64,000 bases of DNA from Pseudomonadota bacterium (GTDB lineage Bacteria; Pseudomonadota; Alphaproteobacteria; Rhizobiales; Xanthobacteraceae): NCBI GenBank assembly GCA_023435725.1, contig JAEYRD010000050.1, forward strand, positions 27,610-91,609. The letters are read 5' to 3'. Below, in pieces: positions 26,979 through 35,978 of this stretch (positions are counted from its first letter, which is position 1; each line of letters starts with the position of its first letter). The position numbers were made by a program, and so were the translations under genes. Under the pieces are notes generated by a model that saw only the letters and a program-made list of their open reading frames with translations, did not search any database and was not told the origin of the DNA.

Positions 26979-28379
26979 TTAGCTTGCGCGCGACGATTTG
27001 CGCTCACCCGTGAGGGCGTTCTCGGCAGCGCGATTCATCAGCGATGCATAATCATCGCCGAACAGCACCTGGCAGAAGCGGATCGCGGCCTGCACCTGCT
27101 GCTGCCGATAGCTGCGGACCTTGAGATCGGCGGCACGCAGCGACTGCACCAGCTGCTCGGTCGAACGTTCGACGTATTGCTGGAGGTCGGAATAGGTGCG
27201 CAGCGTCACCTCGTTGATCGCAAGTTCGCTGGCGTAGTTGCGGCAGGTCGCGACGAAATCGATCAGAGCCGCGGTTTCCTCCACCTCGGTGCTGTCGATC
27301 CGCGCCCCCGGCGGAATGTCCTTCTCGGGGCGCTGGCGCAGGATCCGTCGGACGCGGCCGGGAACGCTGTCGATCTCGGATTGCAGCGCATTGGAGATGT
27401 CGGCCCGGATCGCGGCCAATTGCTTGCCCCAGGCCGAATCGTTGCGCAGGTCGAGCTCGGTGCGCAGGCCGCGCACGCCGTCGTGCAGCGCCTTGAGATT
27501 GTCGGCGACGTTATCGAAGTGGCCGCGCTTGATGTCCATGCGCAGGATCGCGGCAACGCAGGACAAGTCGTGCAGGGCGATCGTGACGGCGACGCCATAG
27601 GGCGTGGCCGCGACGCGGATCTCGTCGTCGGATGCGGCGATCTTGATGGCGAGGCGGATGATCTGCCACGGCGCAGTCATGCGCTGTACCACCATCGACA
27701 GCGCGAAGGGCAGCAGCTGCGGCGTCTGGAGGACGGGAATGTTGAGCGCGGATGTCACCGAGCCGATCTGGGACTCGCCGAAGGTGCGCAGGAACCGCGG
27801 CAGCTTCTCGTTCAGAATGGCGATCGCTTCCCGGATCTGAAGCACCGCTCCGACCGAATAAAGGTCCTCGATCACGCTGGGGGGGCCGACGCGCGCGAGC
27901 GCGCGCGACTTGTCGCCGCCGCCCGGCCCCGTCAGCTCGCAGATGGCATCCGCGGCCACCGCCTGGAGCTTCTGCGCCAGAGCCTCGACCTGCCCTCTGC
28001 TATCCGCCGGCATGCGCGCCAGTGCCGCCTCGAACTCGTTCACCTTGTCCGGCGCACCGTCACGGACTAGCCATTGCCAGATTGGATGCAGCGAGGAGCG
28101 GCGGATCTGTCCGACCCGGATTGGCGCACCCGCCTCCACCAGAAACGGTTCCAGCACCTGAAACAGAAGTCGAGACAGATCGTCGGTGCGCGGCGGCTGG
28201 GCTTCGTCGGCTTCGGTCTTGCGGACGATCTTGCGCAACTGCTCGAGTACGAGGGTCGCGACGGACGTGTCCTGGCCGCGCTCGAGCGCGCGCTCGAACT
28301 CCCGCATCAGCAGCGCCTGCGACTGCGGCGGGAGCTGCGCGAGATATTCCCTCAGCCGCTCGGTCGATGTCTGGCTCAT
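26979..28379 (-). CDS. Conserved-looking protein of unknown function, 466 residues
   Basis: No family is recognised. The protein is mostly helical with no signal peptide or membrane segment, and is charged and heptad-rich near the N-terminus (ERLREYLAQLPPQSQALLMREFERALER) and again around residues 290-440. Gene-like GC bias and a clean start (MSQTSTERL) support it as real. It lies downstream of the FeuP/FeuQ-like pair and upstream of the cytochrome c maturation genes, on the same strand, with gaps of about 100-160 bases. Its function cannot be inferred from the context. Confidence 0.7.
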   Translation of the reverse strand: MSQTSTERLREYLAQLPPQSQALLMREFERALERGQDTSVATLVLEQLRKIVRKTEADEAQPPRTDDLSRLLFQVLEPFLVEAGAPIRVGQIRRSSLHPIWQWLVRDGAPDKVNEFEAALARMPADSRGQVEALAQKLQAVAADAICELTGPGGGDKSRALARVGPPSVIEDLYSVGAVLQIREAIAILNEKLPRFLRTFGESQIGSVTSALNIPVLQTPQLLPFALSMVVQRMTAPWQIIRLAIKIAASDDEIRVAATPYGVAVTIALHDLSCVAAILRMDIKRGHFDNVADNLKALHDGVRGLRTELDLRNDSAWGKQLAAIRADISNALQSEIDSVPGRVRRILRQRPEKDIPPGARIDSTEVEETAALIDFVATCRNYASELAINEVTLRTYSDLQQYVERSTEQLVQSLRAADLKVRSYRQQQVQAAIRFCQVLFGDDYASLMNRAAENALTGERKSSRAS

Positions 28380-28538
28380 GCGCCCGGGTAATGCATGTAA
28401 ATTGGCGGACGTGGGATGCGTCCTGCGCGATCATAGGTGGGCCCCACTTAAGAAGCCGTTTAGGAAGTCGCCCCGAATAGCTTCGGTTTCGGACGGATCG
28501 AGGCCCGGCAAACCAAATAATCGCGTCAGAACAAAGGA

Positions 28539-29960
28539 TTATATTCCGGGAAGGACCAGCTCGGCCCGCAAGCCGCCGATTGGTGCGCTGCCGAGCGAGA
28601 GGCTGCCGCCATAAAGCGCGGCGAGATCGACCACGATCGACAGCCCCAGCCCCGAGCCGGGCTTGGACTCGTCGAGGCGCTGGCCGCGCCGCGAGACCTG
28701 GGCGCGCTCGGCCTCGGACAGGCCGCGACCGTCATCATCGACAATGATCCGCAGACGCGGGCCCGCCCCGGTCGAGTGCGGCGCTTCCACCAAGACCTCG
28801 ATGAAGACCCGCGAGGCCGCCCATTTGCAGGCGTTGTCGACCAGATTGCCGACCATCTCCTCGAGGTCCTGCCGCTCGCCCCGGAACTTCGCCGCAGGAT
28901 CCGCCTTGGCCTCGACCACGATGCCACGGTCGCGATGGATCTTCTCCATGGTCCGCCGCAGCGCCTCGATCGCGGGCGCGACCTCGGTGACGGTCGCGAC
29001 GACCGAGACGCGCGCCGCGATGCGCGCACGCTCCAGATGATGGGCGACCTGGTCGCGCATCACGTCTGCCTGCTCCATGACCTTGGCTGCAAATGGATCG
29101 GCCGTGTGGGCCCCGGCCTCGTTGACGATCACCGAGAGCGGCGTCTTGATCGCATGCGCGAGATTGCCGACGTGCGTGCGCGCGCGCTCGACGATCTCGC
29201 GATTGGCATCGATCAGCGCATTGGTCTCGCGCGCCAGCGGCGCGATCTCGACCGGGAATTCGCCCTCGAGGCGTTCCGCGCGCCCGGAGCGAATGTCGGC
29301 AATCGACTCCGAGATGCGCTTGAGTGGCGCCAGGCCAAAGCGGACCTGGAACACCGTGGTCAGCAGCAGCACGACGCCGAGCGCGGTGAAGGTGCCGCCA
29401 AGGTAATAATCGAAGCTGCGCGTCTCGTCGAAGATCTCGGTGGCATCGCCCGCGACACTGACGAGGAATTTGCCGTCGGCGCCGAGGTCGACCGGCCGCT
29501 CCACCATGCGCAGGTTCTGGCCCTCGGGACCGTCGACATAAGCGAGCCGGATGCCGGCGGCGCTGAGCTCGGTGCCCTGCTCCTCCAGCTTCGGCAGCTT
29601 CTTGTCCCAGAGCGAGCGGGACGAGCGCACCTCCGGCTTCTCGGTGTCGGTCCGGGTGATCTGCCAGTACCAGCCGGACAACGGCAGCTCGAACAGGGGC
29701 TCGCCGAGCGACTGGAACTGGCGGTCCGGCGGCTCGTCGGGGGTCGCAACCTCGGCGATCAGCGTGCGCAGATACAAATTGAGCCGGCGATCGAAGGCGC
29801 GCTCGGTCGCATTCTTGTAGACCGACGACAGCACTACGCCGGTGATGGCCAGGATGACCACGAGCCAGGCGGTCGCCGACAGAAACAGGCGGTTCGCAAG
29901 CGAGCTGGCGGGCATCGGAATGATCCCGGGGGCGCGGGGTGGCATGGCGTCGGACGTCAT
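28539..29960 (-). CDS. feuQ: Sensor histidine kinase, FeuQ/PhoQ-like
   Basis: This 473-residue kinase has an N-terminal transmembrane helix (about residues 22-47), a periplasmic sensor of roughly 135 residues, a second helix near residue 190, HAMP, then an H-box of the PhoQ/FeuQ type (NLAHAIKTPLSVIVNEAG) and the ATPase domain (NLVDNACKWA, DDGRGLSE, GSGLGLSIV). It is encoded 46 bases after its response regulator. In rhizobia FeuP/FeuQ control osmoadaptation and cyclic glucan export or iron-related genes. The symbol is by similarity and gene order. Confidence 0.75.
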   Translation of the reverse strand: MTSDAMPPRAPGIIPMPASSLANRLFLSATAWLVVILAITGVVLSSVYKNATERAFDRRLNLYLRTLIAEVATPDEPPDRQFQSLGEPLFELPLSGWYWQITRTDTEKPEVRSSRSLWDKKLPKLEEQGTELSAAGIRLAYVDGPEGQNLRMVERPVDLGADGKFLVSVAGDATEIFDETRSFDYYLGGTFTALGVVLLLTTVFQVRFGLAPLKRISESIADIRSGRAERLEGEFPVEIAPLARETNALIDANREIVERARTHVGNLAHAIKTPLSVIVNEAGAHTADPFAAKVMEQADVMRDQVAHHLERARIAARVSVVATVTEVAPAIEALRRTMEKIHRDRGIVVEAKADPAAKFRGERQDLEEMVGNLVDNACKWAASRVFIEVLVEAPHSTGAGPRLRIIVDDDGRGLSEAERAQVSRRGQRLDESKPGSGLGLSIVVDLAALYGGSLSLGSAPIGGLRAELVLPGI

Positions 29961-30006
29961 GACCGGACCAAGGCCCGTGTCAGGCCGCCCGTCAAGTCCG
30001 GACCCT

Positions 30007-30678
30007 TCAGGCTCCCGGGGCCGGCGGGGTCAGGAGATAGCCGAGGCCGCGGACGGTCTGGATGATGTCGACGTCGAGCTTCTTGCGGATGCGGCCGACA
30101 AAGACCTCGATGGTGTTGGAGTCGCGGTCGAAGTCCTGGTCGTAAAGGTGCTCGACCAGCTCGGTGCGGGACACCACGCGCCCCGAGTGGTGCATCAGAT
30201 AGGCCAGAAGGCGATATTCGTGCGAGGTCATCTTGACGGGATTGCCGGAGACGCTGACTCGGCCCGTGCGGGTATCGAGCGTGACGGGGCCGCAGCTCAA
30301 TTCGCTCTGGGCATGACCGGTCGAGCGGCGCAGCAGCGCACGGATGCGCGCCAGCACCTCCTCCAGGTGGAAGGGCTTTGCGACATAGTCGTCGGCTCCG
30401 GCATCGAAGCCCTGCACCTTGTCGCTCCAGCGGTCGCGCGCGGTGAGGATCAGGACCGGCATGGTCCGGCCATTGCGGCGCCAGGCTTCCAGCACCGAGA
30501 TGCCGTCCTTCTTGGGCAAACCGATGTCGAGCACGACGGCATCGTACGGTTCGTTGTCGCCGAGATAGTGCCCCTCCTCTCCGTCGAAGGCGCGATCGAC
30601 GACATAACCGGCGTCGGTCAGCGCCTTGGTGAGCTGGCGATTGAGATCGGGGTCGTCCTCAACAACAAGCAGGCGCAC
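30007..30678 (-). CDS. feuP: OmpR-family response regulator, FeuP-like
   Basis: This 223-residue regulator has phosphoacceptor D51 (AVVLDIGLPKKDG), the acidic pair in VVEDDPDL and Lys in YVAKPFHL, followed by a winged-helix domain (MTSHEYRLLAYLM, then TIEVFVGRIRKKLD). The GTG at 30678 is chosen because GGAGAG lies 5 bases upstream and the receiver begins immediately. An ATG 16 codons earlier lacks a ribosome binding site. The 223-residue length equals that recalled for rhizobial FeuP. Direct repeats lie upstream. Confidence 0.78.
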   Translation of the reverse strand: MRLLVVEDDPDLNRQLTKALTDAGYVVDRAFDGEEGHYLGDNEPYDAVVLDIGLPKKDGISVLEAWRRNGRTMPVLILTARDRWSDKVQGFDAGADDYVAKPFHLEEVLARIRALLRRSTGHAQSELSCGPVTLDTRTGRVSVSGNPVKMTSHEYRLLAYLMHHSGRVVSRTELVEHLYDQDFDRDSNTIEVFVGRIRKKLDVDIIQTVRGLGYLLTPPAPGA

Positions 30679-30770
30679 GCTTCTCTCCAGAAATAGGCTG
30701 CACGATCGATCACCAGAGATGATCAATTCCGGCGTGAACTGAATATGAACGCGGGGAACCCGCGGACGTT

Positions 30771-30808
30771 ACTTTTTAGTCATATACGGACTTTTTAGTC
30801 ACGTATGG
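30771..30808 (-). promoter_or_regulatory. Tandem 19-base direct repeat upstream of the feuP-like gene
   Basis: ACTTTTTAGTCATATACGG and ACTTTTTAGTCACGTATGG abut each other (12 identical leading bases). They lie 93-130 bases upstream of the GTG start. OmpR-family regulators usually bind tandem direct repeats, so this is a candidate autoregulatory site. A hairpin (CGCGGG/CCCGCG, 30750-30764) sits between it and the gene. Confidence 0.4.
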
Positions 30809-30932
30809 CTTGGCCTTACAGAACCTCCCACGCGACTGCGCCCGCCAGGCCAGCCGGGCGAGCCGGCGACATGGCGGGCGCAATGTGCCGCGTTACGCGG
30901 CGCGTCGAAAGGTCCGGGCGCAGGCTGGGCCG

Positions 30933-31088
30933 TCAGGTCCGGAAGAACACGAACCAGATGACGGCGAGGATCAGGATCGCAAGCCCGGTCGAGATGGCGA
31001 GCAGCGCCGCCACCGAAGGCCCGGGCTCGCCCTGCCGCGCCTCCGTCGGAGTTTCCACGATCTGACGCTGCTCCCGCGTGGTTGCCAT
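30933..31088 (-). CDS. Small single-pass membrane protein
   Basis: This 51-residue protein begins MATTREQRQ with GAGGG upstream as a ribosome binding site. After a hydrophilic N-terminal half, one transmembrane helix (LLAISTGLAILILAVIWFVF) ends four residues from the C-terminus. No family is recognised. It stands alone between the feuP-like gene and the divergent ku gene. Confidence 0.6.
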   Translation of the reverse strand: MATTREQRQIVETPTEARQGEPGPSVAALLAISTGLAILILAVIWFVFFRT

Positions 31089-31322
31089 GTTGCCCTCAAT
31101 CTCTGGGTATAGCCTCCGATGACCGCGATCTCCTCGCGGCCTTGTGTCCGGAGCCAACTCCCGGTCCGATGCGATGTTCCGGTTCTTGCTGTCCGATCCG
31201 GCAGCAACCTCAGGGCCGACGGCCGGTTAACGCAGTTGCAAGATTTCACGCCGAGCCGTGTATGATTCGGTGTTCCCCGATGGTAAAGTCATAAGCCGTG
31301 CCCGTTGCGTTTGGAGTAGCCC

Positions 31323-32294
31323 ATGGCCCCCCGCGCCAATTGGAAGGGTTTTTTGCGTCTGTCGCTCGTGACCTGCCCGGTCGCGCTGTATCCGGCCACT
31401 TCGGATACCGAGAAGGTCTCCTTCAACCAGATCAACCGCAAGACCGGTCACCGGATCAAGTATCTCAAGGTCGACGCCGAAACCGGTGACGAGGTGACCT
31501 CCGAGGACATCGTCAAGGGCTACAAGGTCGACACCGACACCTATATCGAGGTCACCAAGGACGAGCTCGACGACATCGCGCTCGACTCGACGCACACGAT
31601 CGAGATCGACGAGTTCGTGCCGAAGACCGACATCGACAACCGCTACCTGATCCGCCCCTATTATCTCGTGCCTGATGGCAAGGTCGGCCATGACGCCTAT
31701 GCGGTGATCCGCGAGACCATCCGCAGCATGGACAAGGTCGCGATCGGCCGCGTGGTGCTCACCAACCGCGAGCACATCATCGCGCTCGAGCCGCTCGAGA
31801 GCGGCCTGATGGGCACGCTGCTGCGCTACCCCTACGAGGTCCGCAGCGAGACGGAATATTTCGACGACATCCAGGACGTGAAGCTGACGAAGGACATGCT
31901 CGACCTCGCCAAGCACATCGTCGAGAAGAAGTCCGGCGCGTTCGAGCCTGAGCTGTTCGAAGACCATTACGAGACCGCCCTGATCGACCTCATCAACAAG
32001 AAGCGGAGCGGCGCGCCGATCGCGGCCAAGGCGGCGCCAAAGAGCGGCGGCAACGTCATCAACCTGATGGACGCGCTGAAGAAGAGCATCGCGAGCGAGA
32101 AGGACGCAGTGCCTGCAGCGAAGGTCGCCAAAGAGACCGTCAAGGCCAAGAAGCCGAAGAAGCGCGTCGAAGGCCAGCGCGAGATGCTGCTGCCGATCGC
32201 CGGCAAGGGCGGCAAGGACGTCGCCGCGAAGGAAGCTTCGAAGAAGGCCGACAAGCCGGCGCGCGCACCGGCACGGGCGAAGAAGGCCGGCTAA
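31323..32294 (+). CDS. ku: Non-homologous end-joining protein Ku
   Basis: This 323-residue bacterial Ku forms a ring dimer that binds DNA ends and recruits LigD for double-strand break repair. The Ku core (about residues 1-230) shows FLRLSLVTCPVALYPA, FNQINRKTGHRIKY, YKVDTDTYIEV and LESGLMGTLLRYPYEVR. The C-terminal ~90 residues are a low-complexity lysine/alanine tail (KAKKPKKR and similar), typical of DNA-binding tails in this family. No ligD gene lies in the window. Rhizobia often carry several ku copies, so this may be one of a set. Confidence 0.93.
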   Translation: MAPRANWKGFLRLSLVTCPVALYPATSDTEKVSFNQINRKTGHRIKYLKVDAETGDEVTSEDIVKGYKVDTDTYIEVTKDELDDIALDSTHTIEIDEFVPKTDIDNRYLIRPYYLVPDGKVGHDAYAVIRETIRSMDKVAIGRVVLTNREHIIALEPLESGLMGTLLRYPYEVRSETEYFDDIQDVKLTKDMLDLAKHIVEKKSGAFEPELFEDHYETALIDLINKKRSGAPIAAKAAPKSGGNVINLMDALKKSIASEKDAVPAAKVAKETVKAKKPKKRVEGQREMLLPIAGKGGKDVAAKEASKKADKPARAPARAKKAG

Positions 32295-32352
32295 CAGCGC
32301 CACATCTGCGATTGCGCCGTGATGTCTCCCCTCACTGGTCGGCCAGCCTGAC

Positions 32353-32589
32353 ATGCCCTGGTCGGCGGCGTTCGACGATCCCATTTCCTTGCGCACCGGG
32401 CGCAAGCTGCGGACGCTGCAAGAGGCGGCCGATCACATCATGCAGCTGCCCGAGGAGGCACAGCACGCGAGCCACTGGCAGACGGCGATCGAGACCCTGA
32501 TCAATGCGGCCGAGGCCGGCGGCGGCTGGATGATGTTCGCCCGCATCGCGATGTTGCGGGCGTTGAACGCGGACGTTCGTCGCAAGTGA
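32353..32589 (+). CDS. Small protein of unknown function
   Basis: This 78-residue protein (MPWSAAFDDPISLRTGRKLRTLQ...) has strongly GC-biased third codon positions like its neighbours, supporting it as real. No family or membrane segment is recognised. It follows ku by 58 bases in the same direction and could be transcribed with it. Confidence 0.55.
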   Translation: MPWSAAFDDPISLRTGRKLRTLQEAADHIMQLPEEAQHASHWQTAIETLINAAEAGGGWMMFARIAMLRALNADVRRK

Positions 32590-32755
32590 CCCAGGCCCGC
32601 TGAAAAACGGTCAATAATCCGTTAAGCAGCGCCGTCGCTTTCAGCGCCCGCCTCCCATCGTGGACAGACCAAGTAGTCCTACGGGAGACAAAATTAACCG
32701 TCGATTCCCATTGCACGCAACATGGTCGCGACGTGGATTGAACCAGAGCACGCCC

Positions 32756-32938
32756 GTGCAGCAGCAGGACGCCAGAAAGAACTACATAGGCCTCGTGAAC
32801 GATGCGACCGAGGAAGAGCGCCTCGCCGACAACGCGGCGCGGTCGCAGCCCCCCGTCATGAGTTATCTGGCCAAGCGCCTTGCAGCCGTGCTGAGGCGCC
32901 CCGTCAAGGCCGACGCCGGACGCGCGATCGAGTCCTGA
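32756..32938 (+). CDS. Possible small protein, unknown function
   Basis: About 60 residues from GTG at 32756 (QQQDARKNYIGLVND...). The codons have the high third-position GC of real genes here, which is the main support. The start is uncertain: upstream in-frame TTG and ATG codons exist and no ribosome binding site is obvious. Function unknown. The remaining sequence from 32590 to 33129 holds nothing else recognisable. Confidence 0.4.
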   Translation: MQQQDARKNYIGLVNDATEEERLADNAARSQPPVMSYLAKRLAAVLRRPVKADAGRAIES

Positions 32939-33129
32939 GAAAGGCGACGATACCGTCGAATCGCCCTGAACTCGGTGACGAAACCTTAAACCAATGGATG
33001 GCAGCATTGGAGGCCGCAGGTGAGGACCTCCGACCTGCACGATGACGCGCCCCGCGACAATTTAGTGAATCAATTTACCATTCTGAAAACGGCGTCAGCC
33101 TACGTTGGACGGATGAACAGGAGTTGAAG

Positions 33130-33294
33130 ATGGCTTTGCTCAGGTCCTTCCTTGTCGATGAAAATGGTACGACCGCCATCGAGTATGGTCTGATCGCCGC
33201 CGGCATTGCGCTCGCGATCGTTACGGTTGTGAACAACACAGGAAGCACACTCCTGAACAACAAGTTCAACTCCGTCAGCTCGGCGATGAAGTAA
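33130..33294 (+). CDS. Flp/Fap-type IVb pilin
   Basis: This 54-residue prepilin is too short for most gene-calling cut-offs. The sequence MALLRSFLVDENG / TTAIEYGLIAAGIALAIV shows the type IVb prepilin site: cleavage after G13, Glu at mature position +5 next to Tyr, then a hydrophobic helix. AGGAG lies 9 bases before the ATG. Flp pilins are processed by TadV/CpaA and assembled by the Tad machinery for adhesion. None of those genes is in the window, so this is an orphan copy. Confidence 0.88.
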   Translation: MALLRSFLVDENGTTAIEYGLIAAGIALAIVTVVNNTGSTLLNNKFNSVSSAMK

Positions 33295-33519
33295 CCGGCA
33301 GGTCGGCGGATGCGGCCTTCCGACAGGGGCACTATCGCCACGGCGTTCGCCGCCTCCCCTCGCCATTCCAGCTTGCCGCGCTTGCGATAGCCAGCGCGAC
33401 GCCACGGCGCGCCGCACCGCTCGCCCAGGTCAGCGGTGTCGCGGCCATGATCTGGGTCAACAGCGCCGGGACAGCGACGGCTAAGCTTGCAGACCAAGCT
33501 CCCTCCTGCCGGCCCGTTC

Positions 33520-35061
33520 ATGCATCCAGATCTCCCGCACTCCCAACTGAAGATTCGCCGCGTCCGCCTCGATACTGGCCGCGAGAATGTCGTCGTCATC
33601 TCCAGGCAATCGAAAGCGCTGCGCGCGGAGATCTTCCGCGGCTTCAGCCGCGTCGAGCTTCGCATCAACGGCAAGGTGCTTCTGGCGACGCTACTGATCA
33701 CGGATGACGACACGCTGGTGGCTCCGGACGAGATCGGGCTCTCCGAACCAGCTTTCCGGCGCTTCGCGCAGGCCGCCGGCACGCAGGTTTCGGTCACGCC
33801 CGCCTCGCCTCCGGAGAGCCTGGAAGCGGTGCGCGCGAAAATCCATGGCCGAACACTGAGCCAGGCGGAGATCCGCGCGATCATCAACGATCTCGCGCAT
33901 TATCGCTACTCGGACATGGAGATCGCGGCCTTCCTGATCGGTTCGGCGAGCTTCATCACCAGCGATGAGCTCTTGGCCCTCACCGGGGCGATGGCCGAGG
34001 CTGGTACTCAATTGGTGTGGCCGGCCCCGATTGTTGTCGACAAGCACTGCATCGGCGGAATTCCCGGCAATCGCACCTCGATGGTCGTGGTGCCGATCGT
34101 CGCCGCGCACGGCCTGCCGATCCCCAAGACCTCCTCGCGCGCCATCACTTCGCCCGCCGGAACGGCCGATACGATGGAAGTCCTGGCGCGCGTCAATGTC
34201 GGCGTCGAGGAGATGAAGGCGATCGTCTCGGCCTGCAACGGCTGCCTGATCTGGGGCGGACACGTCAACCTGTCGCCGGCCGACGACGTTCTGATCTCGG
34301 TCGAACGCCCCCTGAGCCTCGATACCCGCGAGCAGATGGTCGCGTCCATCATGTCCAAGAAGATCGCGGCAGGCTCGACGCATCTGCTGATCGACATTCC
34401 GGTCGGGCCGACCGCGAAGGTCACCAGCGGCGTCGACGCGATGCGGCTACGAAAACTGTTCGAATTCGTCGGCGACCGGTTCGACCGCTCGGTCGAGGTC
34501 ATCACGACCGATGGCAGCCAGCCGATAGGCAACGGCATCGGGCCGGTGCTCGAGGCCAATGACGTGATGGCGGTACTGGGCAACGAGCCGGACGCTCCGC
34601 GCGACCTGCGCGAGAAATCGCTGCGGCTCGCCGCTCACCTGTTGGAGTGCGATCCGAAGCTGCGCGGCGGAGCCGGCTATGCCCGGGCGCGCGAACTGCT
34701 CGAGAGCGGCGCGGCGCTGAAGCAGATGCAGAGGATCATCGACGCCCAGGGGCCGTCGACATGCAGCAGAGAATTGGGACCGCTCAGCTTCGACGTCAAG
34801 GCGGCGCGTGACGGCGTGGTGTCCGCGATCGATTGCCTGCGCCTCAATCGGCTCGCACGCACCGCCGGCGCACCACTCGACAAGGGCGCCGGCATCCGCC
34901 TGTTCAAGAAGGTCGGCGACCGCGTCGAGCAGGGCGAACCGCTTTACCGCGTCTACACTTTCGATCAGCCGGAGCGCGACCTGGCCGCCTCCGCCGCTAC
35001 AGCGGTAAGTGGCTACGTCCTCGACGGCCACGACGGCCTCCCGGGCAAGGCGTCGTCGTGA
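33520..35061 (+). CDS. AMP phosphorylase (archaeal-type thymidine phosphorylase family)
   Basis: This 513-residue enzyme is predicted to split nucleoside 5-prime-monophosphates with phosphate into a base and ribose 1,5-bisphosphate. It has the N-terminal extra domain (about residues 9-85: LKIRRVRLDTGRENVVV through EIGLSEPAFRRF) found in archaeal AMP phosphorylases and absent from ordinary thymidine phosphorylases. The catalytic signatures DKHCIGGIPGNRT (174-186) and KTSSRAITSPAGTADTME (203-220) match that subgroup. The C-terminal pyrimidine-phosphorylase-like domain is complete. The ATG at 33520 starts close to the domain boundary. A TTG 11 codons upstream is possible. Its stop overlaps the next start (GTGA). 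Confidence 0.85.
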   Translation: MHPDLPHSQLKIRRVRLDTGRENVVVISRQSKALRAEIFRGFSRVELRINGKVLLATLLITDDDTLVAPDEIGLSEPAFRRFAQAAGTQVSVTPASPPESLEAVRAKIHGRTLSQAEIRAIINDLAHYRYSDMEIAAFLIGSASFITSDELLALTGAMAEAGTQLVWPAPIVVDKHCIGGIPGNRTSMVVVPIVAAHGLPIPKTSSRAITSPAGTADTMEVLARVNVGVEEMKAIVSACNGCLIWGGHVNLSPADDVLISVERPLSLDTREQMVASIMSKKIAAGSTHLLIDIPVGPTAKVTSGVDAMRLRKLFEFVGDRFDRSVEVITTDGSQPIGNGIGPVLEANDVMAVLGNEPDAPRDLREKSLRLAAHLLECDPKLRGGAGYARARELLESGAALKQMQRIIDAQGPSTCSRELGPLSFDVKAARDGVVSAIDCLRLNRLARTAGAPLDKGAGIRLFKKVGDRVEQGEPLYRVYTFDQPERDLAASAATAVSGYVLDGHDGLPGKASS

Positions 35062-35978
35062 GCAGGATCTCGCTTCAGACCCTGCCGTCCGGCACCGAGG
35101 CGGCACAGCGGCTGGCGGCGCGCCTCGGGATTGCCTGCGACGAAATCGCCCTGCATCGCTTTCCGGACGGCGAGTTGCGCGTCACGGTCGCGCCGGCGGC
35201 GGACACCACCATTCTCTATATTCCGCTCGATCAACCCAACGACAAGCTGATCGCCCTGCTCTTTGCTGCGGAGGCACTGCGACGGGGCGGCGCGAAGCAG
35301 CTTGTCCTGGTCGCGCCCTATCTCTGCTATATGCGGCAGGACACTGCGTTTCATGCGGGCGAGGCCATCAGCCAGCGCGCCATGGGCGCTCTGCTTGCGA
35401 CGATCGTGGACCGTGTCGTCACCGTGGATGCGCACCTGCATCGCACCCCTGACATCAGGTCCGTATTTCCGGGGATCGCAGCGGAGAACCTGTCTGCCAT
35501 GCCGGCGATTGCGAACGCGCTGGCGACGGGCGGCATCGATCCCGCAACCGTCGTGATCGGTCCAGACGCGGAATCCGAACCTTGGGTGATCGATCTCGCC
35601 GGCCGGCTGCGATTGCAGCACACGGTCGCGCGAAAAATGCGACACGACGATCGTTCCGTGGATATCACCTTTGCCAATCCCGCCCTGCTCGCAGGGCGCC
35701 CTGCGCTGATGGTGGACGACATCGTGTCCTCCGGGACGACGCTGATGGTCGCGGCGAAAGCCCTGAGAGCGATGAGCGTGACCGCCGTCGATGCGGTCGT
35801 GACGCACGCGCTGTTTCCACCCGCGATGGTCACTGCATTCGCCGACGCCGGCATCCGGTCGATCCGTTCGACCGACAGCGTGCCGCATCCGACCAATGCG
35901 ATCGCGCTGGACGAGCTTCTCGCAGACGCCCTGCGGTCCGAACTGAGTAAGACACATTTGCCGGAGACGACGACATGA
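35058..35978 (+). CDS. Ribose-phosphate pyrophosphokinase (PRPP synthase), archaeal-like
   Basis: This 306-residue enzyme should convert ribose 5-phosphate and ATP to PRPP and AMP. Key motifs are present: HRFPDGELRV (33-42), YMRQDTAFHAGEAIS (91-105), the divalent metal site VDAHLH (123-128), the flexible-loop residues in ARKMRHDDRSVD, and the PRPP loop VDDIVSSGTT (219-228). The pattern resembles archaeal PRPP synthases more than the housekeeping bacterial Prs, so it is probably a second, specialised copy. The GTG at 35058 overlaps the stop of the AMP phosphorylase gene. The stop overlaps the next ATG. Confidence 0.82.
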   Translation: MSRISLQTLPSGTEAAQRLAARLGIACDEIALHRFPDGELRVTVAPAADTTILYIPLDQPNDKLIALLFAAEALRRGGAKQLVLVAPYLCYMRQDTAFHAGEAISQRAMGALLATIVDRVVTVDAHLHRTPDIRSVFPGIAAENLSAMPAIANALATGGIDPATVVIGPDAESEPWVIDLAGRLRLQHTVARKMRHDDRSVDITFANPALLAGRPALMVDDIVSSGTTLMVAAKALRAMSVTAVDAVVTHALFPPAMVTAFADAGIRSIRSTDSVPHPTNAIALDELLADALRSELSKTHLPETTT

